NCBI RefSeq assembly: GCF_035306585.1
Contig: NZ_DATGNU010000008.1
Coordinates: 5,331-69,330 of the forward strand
Direction of reading: 5' to 3'
DNA: 64,000 bases
Source of the DNA: Galbibacter sp035306585
GTDB lineage: Bacteria; Bacteroidota; Bacteroidia; Flavobacteriales; Flavobacteriaceae
Shown here: in pieces, positions 43,533 through 52,980 of the stretch
How positions within the stretch are numbered: the stretch's first letter is position 1
Layout of the letters: every line of letters starts with the position of its first letter
The notes under the pieces: generated by a model
What the model was told of the DNA's origin: nothing
Seen by the model: only the letters and a program-made list of their open reading frames with translations
Databases searched by the model: none
Translations under genes and position numbers: made by a program

Positions 43533-43542
43533 CGTTCGTGTT

Positions 43543-43866
43543 TTATTTTGTTACAAGGTTAACTGCATTTCTTAATTCTTCCCAAGTACTATTTAGCTCC
43601 TTTAGAAACAGCTTTCCATTTTCAGTAAGCGTATAGTATTTTCGTGGCGGGCCAGAGGTGGATTCCTCCCATCGATAATTCAATAATCCTGCATTTTTTA
43701 ATCTTGTAAGTAAAGGGTAAATCGTTCCTTCTACTACAAGCATTTTTGCATCTTTTAAAGTTTCTAGAATCTCGGATGCATACTTATCTTGGTCTTGTAT
43801 GATAGATAAGATACAAAACTCTAGAACCCCTTTACGCATTTGTGCTTTTGTGTTTTCTATCTTCAT
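43543..43866 (-). CDS. PadR-family transcriptional regulator
   Basis: A 107-residue winged-helix repressor. It shows FCILSIIQDQDKYASEILETL for the first helices, LVVEGTIYPLLTRLKNAGLL for the recognition helix, and EESTSGPPRKYYTLTENGKLFLKEL for the wing and dimer helix (quoted in parts of the reading). Members respond to envelope or phenolic stress ligands. It is cotranscribed with PspC (10 bp) and probably autoregulates that operon; no operator is evident to me. Confidence 0.92.
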   Translation of the reverse strand: MKIENTKAQMRKGVLEFCILSIIQDQDKYASEILETLKDAKMLVVEGTIYPLLTRLKNAGLLNYRWEESTSGPPRKYYTLTENGKLFLKELNSTWEELRNAVNLVTK

Positions 43867-43944
43867 GGTTACATAATTCTTTTATTTAACTGTTCGTTTT
43901 TTGATTGTTGATGTATGATGAATTTTATAATATACTTTAAATGA

Positions 43945-44415
43945 TTATTTTAAAAACTTGATACTCAATGGGTAGGTGTACAAAACACCCTCATTGGATC
44001 TTAAGGTAGCAAGGATCGTGCATACGATATCCATAAGGGCTAGCACAATTGCTAATACTCCAATAATCCCTAATATAACTACATTAGTTCCTATAGTTGG
44101 TAAACGAACTAAGTTAAAGTCCACATGTTGTCCATTGTATTGCCAAAAATTAATAAGCTCAGCGAATTCCCAACCGGTCATCAAAAGGATTGGGATGGTG
44201 ATGGTACCTAAAATAATTCCATAGAGTAGCAGGCTAATCTGAAAATTAATGGCCTGTTTTCCATTTTGATCTACATAGGCATCTTTGTCCTTATTTAGAA
44301 CCCAAAGCATTAAAGGGAAAATAAAATTTCCAAAAGGAAAGATGTATTTGGTAAATGTAGACAGATGGATGAAAGCTGCCAAGTTTCGTTGATGTTTAGT
44401 AATGGTGTTTTCCAT
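43945..44415 (-). CDS. DUF4870 membrane protein
   Basis: The start at 44415 (MENTITKHQRNLAAFIHLSTF) is preferred to the in-frame 44457 start, which adds 14 unlikely residues. The 156-residue protein has three to four transmembrane helices and the DUF4870 hallmark: LSTFTKYIFPFGNFIFPLMLW, then VDQNGKQAINFQISLLLY. It lies 78 bp upstream of padR on the same strand and is plausibly part of that envelope operon. Biochemical role unknown. Confidence 0.85.
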   Translation of the reverse strand: MENTITKHQRNLAAFIHLSTFTKYIFPFGNFIFPLMLWVLNKDKDAYVDQNGKQAINFQISLLLYGIILGTITIPILLMTGWEFAELINFWQYNGQHVDFNLVRLPTIGTNVVILGIIGVLAIVLALMDIVCTILATLRSNEGVLYTYPLSIKFLK

Positions 44416-44598
44416 TTTGTTTTGATTGATGATTTTAAATATTGATATCCAATACATACTAATGTCTAATGCAAATATATATACTTAGGAAGGTAGTTTG
44501 CAAAACATAGTACTGTATTTAACAAAAAATTAATACTATTTAAAAGAGCTTAAATTGTCGAATATTCAATATCTTACAGCCTATAATCAACAATTCAC

Positions 44599-45060
44599 AT
44601 GATGTTAACGGCTTCAAAACTTAATAGATTTGCAATGATCAAGTTGCCTTCCGCATGGATTTGTGGAGTACGAGTTCAACAGATAAATGATACTAAATGT
44701 GTGACTTCGGTTCGTCACCGATGGGTGAATCAGAACCCATTTAACTCTATATTTTGGGCTGTACAAGGGATGGCTGCAGAGTTGTCAACAGGCGCCTTAG
44801 TTATTGGTAAAATAAAGGATAGTAACCAGCGTATTTCCATGTTGGTGGCACAAAACAAAGCGACCTTTACAAAAAAAGCAAAAGGGAGAATTACCTTTGA
44901 ATGTGAGCAAGGTGCTGCGGTTGATCATGCTATAACCAAAGCCATTAGCACAGGGGAAGGCCAAACTTTTTGGATGCAATCCACTGGAAGGGATAGTCAT
45001 GGAGATGTGGTAAGTGTCTTTGATTTTATGTGGACCATAAAATTAAAGCGTCCAGTGTAA
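44599..45060 (+). CDS. DUF4442 hot-dog-fold protein (PaaI thioesterase-like)
   Basis: A 153-residue protein. The strand-helix layout is hot-dog: RVQQINDTKCVTSVRHRWVNQNPFNSIFWAVQGMAAELSTGALVI (in parts) includes the N-P-x-x-S-I-x-W segment and central helix typical of DUF4442 (YiiD_C-like). Members are acyl-CoA thioesterase-like, with unproved substrates. ATG at 44602 is an alternative start. The gene is followed 67 bp later by the AIM24 gene on the same strand. Confidence 0.8.
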   Translation: MMLTASKLNRFAMIKLPSAWICGVRVQQINDTKCVTSVRHRWVNQNPFNSIFWAVQGMAAELSTGALVIGKIKDSNQRISMLVAQNKATFTKKAKGRITFECEQGAAVDHAITKAISTGEGQTFWMQSTGRDSHGDVVSVFDFMWTIKLKRPV

Positions 45061-45127
45061 TAAGTAGTGTAACAATTAATTTAATGGAGCTACTAATGAA
45101 AATGAAACAATCAAATAACAATAAATT

Positions 45128-45928
45128 ATGACAGCACACGAAATTGATTACCAGATTTACGGTGAAGAAATGCAATATGTGGAAATAGAATTAGATCCAC
45201 AGGAAGCAGTAATCGCAGAGGCGGGGAGTTTTATGATGATGGAGGACGGATTGAACATGGATACGATTTTTGGAGATGGTTCTAACCAGGATCGTGGGGT
45301 ATTAGGGAAGTTGTTCTCCGCTGGTAAACGTATGCTAACTGGGGAGAGTCTATTTATGACTGCTTATTTAAATACCACCGTGGTAAAGAAAAAAGTGAGT
45401 TTTGCAGCGCCCTATCCTGGTAAAATAGTTCCTATTGATCTTACGCAATACCAAGGGAAATTCATCTGTCAAAAAGATGCTTTTCTTTGTGCGGCTAAAG
45501 GGGTCTCAGTTGGGATTGAATTTTCCAAACGTTTAGGTAGAGGTTTTTTCGGAGGAGAGGGTTTTATAATGCAAAAACTACAAGGCGACGGAATGGCTTT
45601 TGTTCACGCTGGAGGGACCTTGGCTAGAAAAGAACTGGCTCAAGGGGAGGTCTTAAAGGTAGATACAGGTTGTATAGTAGGCTTTACAAAGGATGTAGAT
45701 TACAATATTGAATTTGTTGGAGGAATTAAAAATACCGTCTTTGGTGGCGAAGGATTATTCTATGCTACCTTAAGAGGGCCTGGTGTGGTATACATTCAGT
45801 CGCTGCCTTTTAGCCGTCTTGCAAGTCGCGTATTTGCCGCCATTCCACAACAAGGAGGAAAAAGTAAAGGAGAAGGAAGTGTTCTAGGCGGATTAGGAAA
45901 TCTTCTCGATGGTGATAATCGGTTCTAA
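45128..45928 (+). CDS. AIM24/TIGR00266 family protein
   Basis: A 266-residue all-beta protein of the AIM24 family: YQIYGEEMQYVEIELDPQEAVIAEAGSFMMMEDG (split), FMTAYLN, FICQKDAFLCAAKGVSVGIEF, VHAGGTLARKELAQGE and the C-terminal GGIKNTVFGGEGLFYATLRGPGVVYIQSLPFSRLA (split). The fold resembles tryptophan-RNA-attenuation-protein-like barrels; the bacterial function is unknown. Its stop overlaps the hutI stop by 4 bp, an example of tightly convergent genes. Confidence 0.88.
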   Translation: MTAHEIDYQIYGEEMQYVEIELDPQEAVIAEAGSFMMMEDGLNMDTIFGDGSNQDRGVLGKLFSAGKRMLTGESLFMTAYLNTTVVKKKVSFAAPYPGKIVPIDLTQYQGKFICQKDAFLCAAKGVSVGIEFSKRLGRGFFGGEGFIMQKLQGDGMAFVHAGGTLARKELAQGEVLKVDTGCIVGFTKDVDYNIEFVGGIKNTVFGGEGLFYATLRGPGVVYIQSLPFSRLASRVFAAIPQQGGKSKGEGSVLGGLGNLLDGDNRF

Positions 45929-47163
45929 TCTAAAGACTTTCCATTGACATACACAGTATCAATGTTATTGTTACCAAAGTCATACATTAAATAACCATAA
46001 GAGGGCAAAGCCTTGGTTATGATGAAATTAGCCATCTTTCCGGGAGTGATACTTCCATGGGTTGCGCCAATTCCCATGGCATGAGCTGCATTTATAGTAG
46101 CGGCGTTTATGGCCTCCTCTGGATTTAATTTCATTTTGATGCATGCGGTTGATACAACCTGATTCATGTTTCCACTTGGGGAGGAACCTGGATTATAATC
46201 ACTTGCTATTGCAAAGGGTATGCCAGCTCTGATGAGCTGCTTTGCAGGGCTATAAGGAATGCCGAGGAAAAAGGAACAAAGCGGTAGTGCTACTGCAATG
46301 GTATTTGAATTTTGCAGCGCGGTAATATCTTCTTCTTTTATGACCTCTAAGTGGTCTACAGTTAAGGCATTGTATTTTAATGCGGCCTTAATGCCCCCAA
46401 TGGAATTAAATTGATTGACATGCACCTTTGGAATGAGTCCGTAAGCTGTAGCAGCATCTAGGATTCTTTCCATATCAGATGTGGAAAAATATCCTTTTTC
46501 ACAGAACACATCGATGTACTGAGCAAGTCCTTGTGAAACCACTTGAGGTAATACGGTTTGGATGATGTAATCTATATAGGCTTGTTGGTTACTCTTGTAT
46601 GCTAAAGGAACTGCATGAGCGCCTAAAAATGTACTTTTTATGGTGAGACTACTAGATTCTTTCAGTCGTTTTATCACGCGAAGCATTTTTAGCTCACCTT
46701 CCAGGGAAAGTCCATAACCACTTTTAATTTCTACTGCTCCTGTGCCTAAACGGGCTATGGCCTCCAATCGTTTTAAAGATTGTTGATATAAGTCATCCTC
46801 GGAGGTGTTCTCTAATGTTTTTGCCGAATTGAGGATTCCACCGCCTTTAGCAGCAATTTCTTCATAACTCAATCCATTAATGCGATCTATGAATTCCTGT
46901 TCACGGTTGCCGGCATATACCAAATGTGTATGACTATCACACCAAGAGGGAAGAACCATCTTGCCGCTTAGATCAACCGTATTATCAACTTGCAGTGTAG
47001 GGAGCTCCTCCATGGGGCCGTATTGAGATATCTTCTGATCTTCTATAAGTAGATAGGCGTTTTTAATAGTTGGAAGCTCTTTCATAGCTCCTGCTTTAAG
47101 AACAGCTGTAGGGGAGTCTCTTGTTTGTAGAAGTTCTTTTATGTTGGTAAATAGTACTTTCAT
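45925..47163 (-). CDS. hutI: imidazolonepropionase
   Basis: A 412-residue amidohydrolase. The metal site opens with WCDSHTHLVYAGNREQEF, then YEEIAAKGGGIL, AVEIKSGYGL, FLGAHAVP and the late SDYNPGSSPSGNMNQV. It hydrolyses 4-imidazolone-5-propanoate to N-formimino-L-glutamate in histidine breakdown. hutH, hutU and hutG are not in the window, so hutI stands apart from the usual cluster. It converges on the AIM24 gene with 4-bp overlap. Confidence 0.93.
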   Translation of the reverse strand: MKVLFTNIKELLQTRDSPTAVLKAGAMKELPTIKNAYLLIEDQKISQYGPMEELPTLQVDNTVDLSGKMVLPSWCDSHTHLVYAGNREQEFIDRINGLSYEEIAAKGGGILNSAKTLENTSEDDLYQQSLKRLEAIARLGTGAVEIKSGYGLSLEGELKMLRVIKRLKESSSLTIKSTFLGAHAVPLAYKSNQQAYIDYIIQTVLPQVVSQGLAQYIDVFCEKGYFSTSDMERILDAATAYGLIPKVHVNQFNSIGGIKAALKYNALTVDHLEVIKEEDITALQNSNTIAVALPLCSFFLGIPYSPAKQLIRAGIPFAIASDYNPGSSPSGNMNQVVSTACIKMKLNPEEAINAATINAAHAMGIGATHGSITPGKMANFIITKALPSYGYLMYDFGNNNIDTVYVNGKSLD

Positions 47164-47530
47164 TTTGACATCTGGTTTAACGGTTCTTAATTGAAATACG
47201 GGTGAAATTTAAAACAAAATTATACTTTATTTCTATAACTTTTCGAACGTAACTTCGGATTATATTATTATATAATGGCAAATTAACAAATTATTATACA
47301 AAAAATAGCGCGTTAATGAAATAGCTCTCAATGGATGGATTGATGATTTTTTACCACTGTTTTTAAAGGAATGACTTTTATAATTCAGTAAAGGAATACG
47401 GCGTTTAAATTTGAAAAATAATTCCTAGATAAAGACCTTAAACATTTAGGATAGCAGGGTAATATCTAGTATTTTTGATAGCAATTAGCGCCATAAGAGT
47501 AATGGCTCTAAAAATTTGACTTTAATTAGG
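47164..47530. other. divergent promoter region between hutI and pta
   Basis: A 367-bp AT-rich gap upstream of both genes. It contains AT-only dyads around 47262-47300 but no -7 box I would defend, no riboswitch-like fold and no gene. Confidence 0.55.
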
Positions 47531-49621
47531 ATGAATAAAGGAATATATATTGCTACACTAGAATCAGATAGCGGAAAATCATTAATAACCTTAGGTTTAA
47601 TGCGAACCTTTTTAGGGAAAACTGCTAAGGTGGGTTATTTTAGACCTATTATCAATGCTACAAAGAGGAAGAAAGATAATCATATAGAAACTGTGCTTTC
47701 TTATTTTAATGTGGAGATGAACTATGAGGATGCTTATGCTTTTACCTCCCATCAGGTGATTGAAATGCAAAACAACAATAAGGTTGGTCAGGTCTTCGAT
47801 TTAATTATTCAAAAATACAAGGCCTTAGAACAACGCTTTGATTTTGTATTAGTCGAAGGTTCGGATTTTGCAGGAGAGAGTAGTGTGTTTGAGTTTGATC
47901 TCAATGTGATGATTGCTAAAAATCTTGGACTCCCGACAATATTAGTTTCCACGGGTGTTGGTAAGACCAAGGAAGATTTGGCATTAAGCCTTCGCATGGC
48001 TTACAACACATATCGCCATAAGGATGTCAATGTGATGGCTATTGTGGCCAATAAGATCAATGTACAAAACTTAGAAATTGCAGAGAGTGTCTTACGGGAT
48101 TTTTTGCCTGAGGAAGTAGATGTTTTTACTATTCCAAGAATAGAGTCTTTGGCCCATCCAACCATGAAAGAAATTGTTGCCAATTTAGATGGCAAGGTAT
48201 TATTTGGCGAGGATTTCTTGGACAATCAAACGGCTAGCTTTGGCGTAGGAGCCATGCAACTTAGAAATTACATCACCAATCTAAAAGAGAATAGTTTGGT
48301 TATTACTCCTGGGGATCGAGGCGATATTATATTAGGGGCACTTGTGGCCAATACCTCTAGTAACTATCCTCGTATCTCTGGAATTATACTCACTGGTGGA
48401 TTAATCCCAGAGGTTTCTATATTGAAACTCATCGAAGGTCTGAGTCAAGTAGTGCCAATTGTCTCTGTAAAGCAAGGTACTTTTAATGTGGCTAATAAAG
48501 TAGGGAGTATTAAAGCTAATATATATAAGGAGAGTATCTCAAAAATTGAAACCTCCATAAGTACCTTCCAGAATCATGTTAAGTTTGATTCCCTTGCCGA
48601 GCGTCTTATTAGTTTCAAACCAAAAGGAATTACCCCTAGAATGTTTCAATACGATTTAATTACTCGTGCCAAAGAGCATAAAAAGCGAATCGTATTACCA
48701 GAAGGTACTGATGAGAGAATTCTTCAGGCCACAGCTCATCTTAGGGCGATTGACATTGTGGATATAACCCTTTTAGGTGATCGGGCAAAGATCATTGAAA
48801 AGATCAATAATTTAGGTCTACAAATAGACTTGAATGATATTGAGATCATCGATCCAACTACTTCAGAAAAGTTTCTTGATTACGTAGAAACATTTTATGA
48901 ATTACGTAAACACAAGAATGTCAATATGGATATTGCAAAAGACTGGATGAGTGATGTGTCCTATTATGGCACCATGATGATTTACAAAGGTGATGCTGAT
49001 GGTATGGTATCTGGAGCAGCACATACTACACAACATACTATTCGACCAGCATTGCAATTTATCAAAACTAAGCCTGGTGTTTCAGTGGTTTCTTCAGTAT
49101 TCTTTATGTGTTTGGAGGATCGGGTTTCGGTCTTTGGAGACTGTGCCATTAACCCAAATCCAAATGCGCAAGAGCTAGCAGAAATTGCAATATCTTCTGC
49201 AGATAGTAGCCAATCTTTTGGTATTGAGCCGAGAGTGGCCATGCTTTCCTATTCATCAGGAAGTTCGGGTAAAGGAGAGGATGTGGATGTGGTACGAGAG
49301 GCTACAGCAATTGTCAAGTCCAAAAGGCCTGATTTAAAAGTAGAAGGCCCGATTCAGTATGATGCCGCCGTGGATATCACAGTAGCACAGAGTAAACTTC
49401 CAGATTCTGAAGTGGCTGGGCAGGCTAGTGTATTAATATTCCCCGATTTAAATACCGGTAATAACACCTATAAAGCCGTACAAAGAGAAACAGGAGCCCT
49501 TGCCATTGGACCTATGCTACAAGGGTTAAACAAACCTGTTAATGATCTCAGTAGAGGATGTACGGTAGATGATATTTTTAATACGGTTATCATTACCGCA
49601 ATTCAAGCACAAGGATTATAA
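47531..49621 (+). CDS. pta: phosphate acetyltransferase (long form)
   Basis: The ATG at 47531 is preferred to an in-frame TTG at 47516. The 696-residue enzyme has an N-terminal BioD-like P-loop domain (about 1-220; IYIATLESDSGKSLITLGLM), a DRTGG domain (about 225-345; VITPGDRGDIILGAL) and the C-terminal catalytic PTA_PTB domain (about 375-696; RIVLPEGTDERIL, DGMVSGAAHTT, FPDLNTGNNTYKAVQRETGA). It converts acetyl-CoA and phosphate to acetyl phosphate and CoA. It is followed 45 bp later by ackA, forming the acetate overflow/assimilation operon. Confidence 0.96.
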   Translation: MNKGIYIATLESDSGKSLITLGLMRTFLGKTAKVGYFRPIINATKRKKDNHIETVLSYFNVEMNYEDAYAFTSHQVIEMQNNNKVGQVFDLIIQKYKALEQRFDFVLVEGSDFAGESSVFEFDLNVMIAKNLGLPTILVSTGVGKTKEDLALSLRMAYNTYRHKDVNVMAIVANKINVQNLEIAESVLRDFLPEEVDVFTIPRIESLAHPTMKEIVANLDGKVLFGEDFLDNQTASFGVGAMQLRNYITNLKENSLVITPGDRGDIILGALVANTSSNYPRISGIILTGGLIPEVSILKLIEGLSQVVPIVSVKQGTFNVANKVGSIKANIYKESISKIETSISTFQNHVKFDSLAERLISFKPKGITPRMFQYDLITRAKEHKKRIVLPEGTDERILQATAHLRAIDIVDITLLGDRAKIIEKINNLGLQIDLNDIEIIDPTTSEKFLDYVETFYELRKHKNVNMDIAKDWMSDVSYYGTMMIYKGDADGMVSGAAHTTQHTIRPALQFIKTKPGVSVVSSVFFMCLEDRVSVFGDCAINPNPNAQELAEIAISSADSSQSFGIEPRVAMLSYSSGSSGKGEDVDVVREATAIVKSKRPDLKVEGPIQYDAAVDITVAQSKLPDSEVAGQASVLIFPDLNTGNNTYKAVQRETGALAIGPMLQGLNKPVNDLSRGCTVDDIFNTVIITAIQAQGL

Positions 49622-49666
49622 AAGAGTGTAAAGACAAAAATTAGAAGTTAAAAGTTTTAGTTAGTT

Positions 49667-50854
49667 ATGAAAAAAATATTAGTCATCAATGCAGGTAGTT
49701 CTTCCATCAAATTTCAATTAATTCGTATGCCAGGGGAAATTGTGATAGCCTCTGGACTGGTTGAAAGTATTGGTCTTCCAAATGCCGCCATTCACTATAA
49801 ATCTAAGAAGATGAATATTTCTGAAACTGTGGCGATTGAAAATCATCAAATTGGTTTAGAGCGCATTGCATCCTTGTTGATGGATCCTGATAGAGGAGCG
49901 ATTAAGAGTGTCGATGAGATCGATGTGGTTGGGCATAGGGTCGTTCATGGCGGTAAGGACTTTTCGAGTACTGTATTTATTGACGATAATGTGAAGGCAA
50001 CCATAAAACAATTATTTAGTCTCGCGCCACTTCATAATCCACATAATTATACTGGAATCGAGGTAGCGGAAAAGGTCTTTCCCAATGCGAAGAAGGTAGC
50101 AGTTTTTGATACGGCTTTTCATCAAACCATTCCAGAGCGTGCCTATAAATATGCCATCCCTGATTCCTTTCTAAAGGAAAATCACATACGATTATACGGT
50201 TTTCATGGGACTAGTCATAAGTATGTAAGTAATAAGGCGAAAGATTTTATTAGTAAGAAGAAATCTAAGCTTATTTCCATTCACTTAGGAAATGGTTGTA
50301 GTATTACAGCGGTTCAAAATGGAAAAAGTGTTGACCATTCCATGGGATTTGGTCCAGTGAATGGCCTTATTATGGGGACCAGAAGTGGGGATATTGATCA
50401 ATCTGTGATATTCTATATGGTAAAAACCCTAGGATATACTTTAGAGGAGGTTTCAGAAATACTCCACAAAAAGAGTGGAATGATCGGAATGACCGGATTT
50501 AGTGATTTACGAGAAATTGAAGATAAAGCGGAGAAAGGCGATCGAAGATGTCAGCTCGCATTAGAGATGAATGCTTACCGAATTAAAAAGTATATCGGCT
50601 CTTATGCTGCAGCAATGAATGGTGTTGATGTTATTGTATTTACCGCTGGAATAGGGGAGAATAGTAGTGTGCTTCGACGTATGATTTGTGATGATATGGA
50701 TTATTTAGGAATTGAGCTAGAAGATTACAAAAACAACGTACGATCCACCGAAAATAGAATTATAAGTAAGGAGTCTTCCAAAGTATTAGTTCTAGTGGTT
50801 CCGACCAACGAAGAACTAGAAATTGCCAAGGATTGTTTTGAGATGATCAGCTAA
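49667..50854 (+). CDS. ackA: acetate kinase
   Basis: A 395-residue ASKHA kinase. It begins ILVINAGSSSIKFQL, and contains GHRVVHGGKDF, PLHNP, FDTAFHQTIPERAY, YGFHGTSHKYV, HLGNGCSITAV and TAGIGENS, all diagnostic for AckA. It interconverts acetyl phosphate + ADP with acetate + ATP. Operon with pta. The stop overlaps the convergent DCC gene by 4 bp. Confidence 0.97.
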   Translation: MKKILVINAGSSSIKFQLIRMPGEIVIASGLVESIGLPNAAIHYKSKKMNISETVAIENHQIGLERIASLLMDPDRGAIKSVDEIDVVGHRVVHGGKDFSSTVFIDDNVKATIKQLFSLAPLHNPHNYTGIEVAEKVFPNAKKVAVFDTAFHQTIPERAYKYAIPDSFLKENHIRLYGFHGTSHKYVSNKAKDFISKKKSKLISIHLGNGCSITAVQNGKSVDHSMGFGPVNGLIMGTRSGDIDQSVIFYMVKTLGYTLEEVSEILHKKSGMIGMTGFSDLREIEDKAEKGDRRCQLALEMNAYRIKKYIGSYAAAMNGVDVIVFTAGIGENSSVLRRMICDDMDYLGIELEDYKNNVRSTENRIISKESSKVLVLVVPTNEELEIAKDCFEMIS

Positions 50855-51273
50855 ACGGTGTCAAGGAATTTTGATTTAAGGGCAGGGGTGGGAATCATGC
50901 AACTGTCCTTTTTTCCAAACCATTTATATCGGTTTTTTGCGATAAATTCGTATATAGAGTCTCTTATACCTTCGGGTAATAAATAAGAAAACACCTGTAA
51001 TACAGGCCATAATCCGCCAAGTTCTTTTGCAATTTCAATAGCAGCGGTAGATTTTACATAGTAAGCCACTTGTGGTTCAATGACTATTATGGAGTTGTTA
51101 CTAGATGGGTCAATATGACGTTCTTCCATTAATTGTTTTCCGACCTCACTTTGCAGTGATGCAAAACGAAATTTATCTTTACCATCGCGTTTGATTATAA
51201 AAGTAACGGTTCCTGTGCAAAGGTTGCAGATCCCGTCAAAAAGTACTATTTTTTTATTCGCTAAATCTTCCAT
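50851..51273 (-). CDS. DCC-family thiol-disulfide oxidoreductase-like protein (DUF393)
   Basis: A 140-residue protein with the defining motif FDGICNLCTGTVTFI (CxxC at about residues 15-18), FRFASLQSEVGKQL, and the C-terminal ELGGLWPVLQVFSYLLPEGIRD and NRYKWFG segments. DUF393/DCC proteins have a thioredoxin-like CxxC and are presumed redox enzymes of unknown substrate. The gene is probably independent of the RluA gene upstream (89-bp gap). Confidence 0.85.
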   Translation of the reverse strand: MEDLANKKIVLFDGICNLCTGTVTFIIKRDGKDKFRFASLQSEVGKQLMEERHIDPSSNNSIIVIEPQVAYYVKSTAAIEIAKELGGLWPVLQVFSYLLPEGIRDSIYEFIAKNRYKWFGKKDSCMIPTPALKSKFLDTV

Positions 51274-51362
51274 TTTCAGTTTTTTAAGCCATGGTCAGTT
51301 TGTAATTGAACGAGTTTGTGGCACCATTTAAATCTAATACAAGGACATGAACTCTACCGTGC

Positions 51363-52058
51363 TTAACGGCAGGCATTCCATAAGGGATCCTCTGGTAATG
51401 GTGCAGTAAAGGTGAATTCTTCCTTTTTTACGGGATGGATTAATGTTAACTTATGTGCATGTAAATGGATGCTACCGTCTTTATTACTACGATCAAATCC
51501 GTATTTTAGGTCACCTTTAATTGGACAGCCAATAGCCGATAGTTGTGATCGTATTTGGTGGTGTCTACCTGTTTCTAGATCAACCTTTAATAGGTAATAA
51601 TTATTCAACTCCTTTTGTAGCTCATAGTGTAAAATGGCTTTTTTGCTATCATTTACCTGCTTTTCATAAGCATACGACTTATTTTGTTTCGGATTTCTTT
51701 TCATCCAATGCACCAAGGTGTCCGTAGGCAAAGGAGGTTTGGCTTTTGTGATAGCTAAATAGGTTTTATGAGCTTTTTTTTCTTTAAAAAGCTTGTTTAA
51801 TCTTGGCAAGGCTTTCGAAGTTTTTGCGAACAACACAACACCAGTGGTAGGCCTATCAAGACGATGTACCACCCCGAGAAATACATTTCCAGGCTTCTGA
51901 TACTTTTCTTTGATATACGATTTAACAATATCCGCTAAGGGTGCATCACCTGTTTTATCTCCTTGAACCAGATCTCCTGCACGTTTATTGATGACAATAA
52001 TATGATTGTCCTCGTATATTACTTGGAGATTATCCTTAGTTGATAAACGCTTTATCAT
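51363..52058 (-). CDS. RluA-family pseudouridine synthase (no S4 domain)
   Basis: A 231-residue synthase. Catalytic motif is HRLDRPTTGVVLFAKT with the active-site Asp. It opens with VIYEDNHIIVINKRAGDLVQGD and later has GRHHQIRSQLSAIGCPIKGDLKYG (split). The S4 RNA-binding domain found in RluC/RluD is absent, as in RluA-type short forms. It isomerises uridine in rRNA or tRNA; the site cannot be told from sequence. It lies 6 bp after panB, so the two are cotranscribed. Confidence 0.9.
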   Translation of the reverse strand: MIKRLSTKDNLQVIYEDNHIIVINKRAGDLVQGDKTGDAPLADIVKSYIKEKYQKPGNVFLGVVHRLDRPTTGVVLFAKTSKALPRLNKLFKEKKAHKTYLAITKAKPPLPTDTLVHWMKRNPKQNKSYAYEKQVNDSKKAILHYELQKELNNYYLLKVDLETGRHHQIRSQLSAIGCPIKGDLKYGFDRSNKDGSIHLHAHKLTLIHPVKKEEFTFTAPLPEDPLWNACR

Positions 52059-52064
52059 AAATCA

Positions 52065-52883
52065 CTAATACTGCTCTTGATCACTAGGGAAATCTCTAGA
52101 CTTAACATCAGATACATAGCTAGATATAGCCGCTGTCATCTCTTGATATAAGTTCATATAACGACGCAAAAAGCGAGGATTAAATTCATGGGTCATCCCT
52201 AAAAGATCATGTAGCACCAGCACCTGACCATCAACACCATTCCCAGCTCCAATTCCTATGACGGGGATTGAAACAGTCTCGGCCACTTCCTTTGCTAATT
52301 TAGCGGGAATTTTTTCCAGTACAATTGCAAAGCAACCAGCCCTTTCCAGGAATTTAGCATCTTCTTTTAATTTATTCGCTTCTTCCTCTTCTTTCGCTCT
52401 AACGGTATAGGTTCCGAATTTGTAAATGGATTGCGGGGTCAGACCCAAATGCCCCATTACTGGAATACCAGCATTTAAAATTTTCTTTATGGATTCTTTA
52501 ATTTCTTTTCCCCCTTCTAATTTAATAGCGTGTGCACCACTTTCTTTCATAATTCTAATGGCAGAGCGCAAGGCTTCTTTAGGATCAGACTGATAACTAC
52601 CAAAAGGCAGGTCCACCACAACCAATGCCCTTTGAACACCTCTTATAACCGAGCTTGCATGGTAAATCATTTGGTCCAGTGTGATGGGTAGGGTGGTTTC
52701 GTGTCCTGCCATAACGTTACTGGCAGAATCACCAACTAAAATACAATCCACATCGGCTCCATCTACGATTTTAGCCATGGAATAATCGTATGCCGTTAAC
52801 ATGGAGATTTTTTCTCCATGCTGTTTCATCTCGATTAATGATTTAACCGTTACTCTTTTATATTCTTTTTTTGCTACTGACAT
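52065..52883 (-). CDS. panB: 3-methyl-2-oxobutanoate hydroxymethyltransferase
   Basis: A 272-residue TIM-barrel enzyme. Visible are KISMLTAYDYSMAKIVDGADVDCILVGDSASNVMAGHETTLPITLDQMIYH (in parts), LPFGSY, AIKLEGGKE, VMGHLGLTPQS and IPVIGIGAGNGVDGQVLVLHDLLG (split). It adds a hydroxymethyl group from methylene-tetrahydrofolate to 2-oxoisovalerate, the first committed step to pantothenate. It precedes the RluA-type gene by 6 bp. panC and panD are not in the window. Confidence 0.96.
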   Translation of the reverse strand: MSVAKKEYKRVTVKSLIEMKQHGEKISMLTAYDYSMAKIVDGADVDCILVGDSASNVMAGHETTLPITLDQMIYHASSVIRGVQRALVVVDLPFGSYQSDPKEALRSAIRIMKESGAHAIKLEGGKEIKESIKKILNAGIPVMGHLGLTPQSIYKFGTYTVRAKEEEEANKLKEDAKFLERAGCFAIVLEKIPAKLAKEVAETVSIPVIGIGAGNGVDGQVLVLHDLLGMTHEFNPRFLRRYMNLYQEMTAAISSYVSDVKSRDFPSDQEQY

Positions 52884-52980
52884 TGTCGTTTAATTTTCAG
52901 GTAAAAATACAGTTAAAAATAGATATTCCCGTGCGTTATGCTAAGGAATTTGTAATGGTTCGGCTTATTGGTTAATGGTA

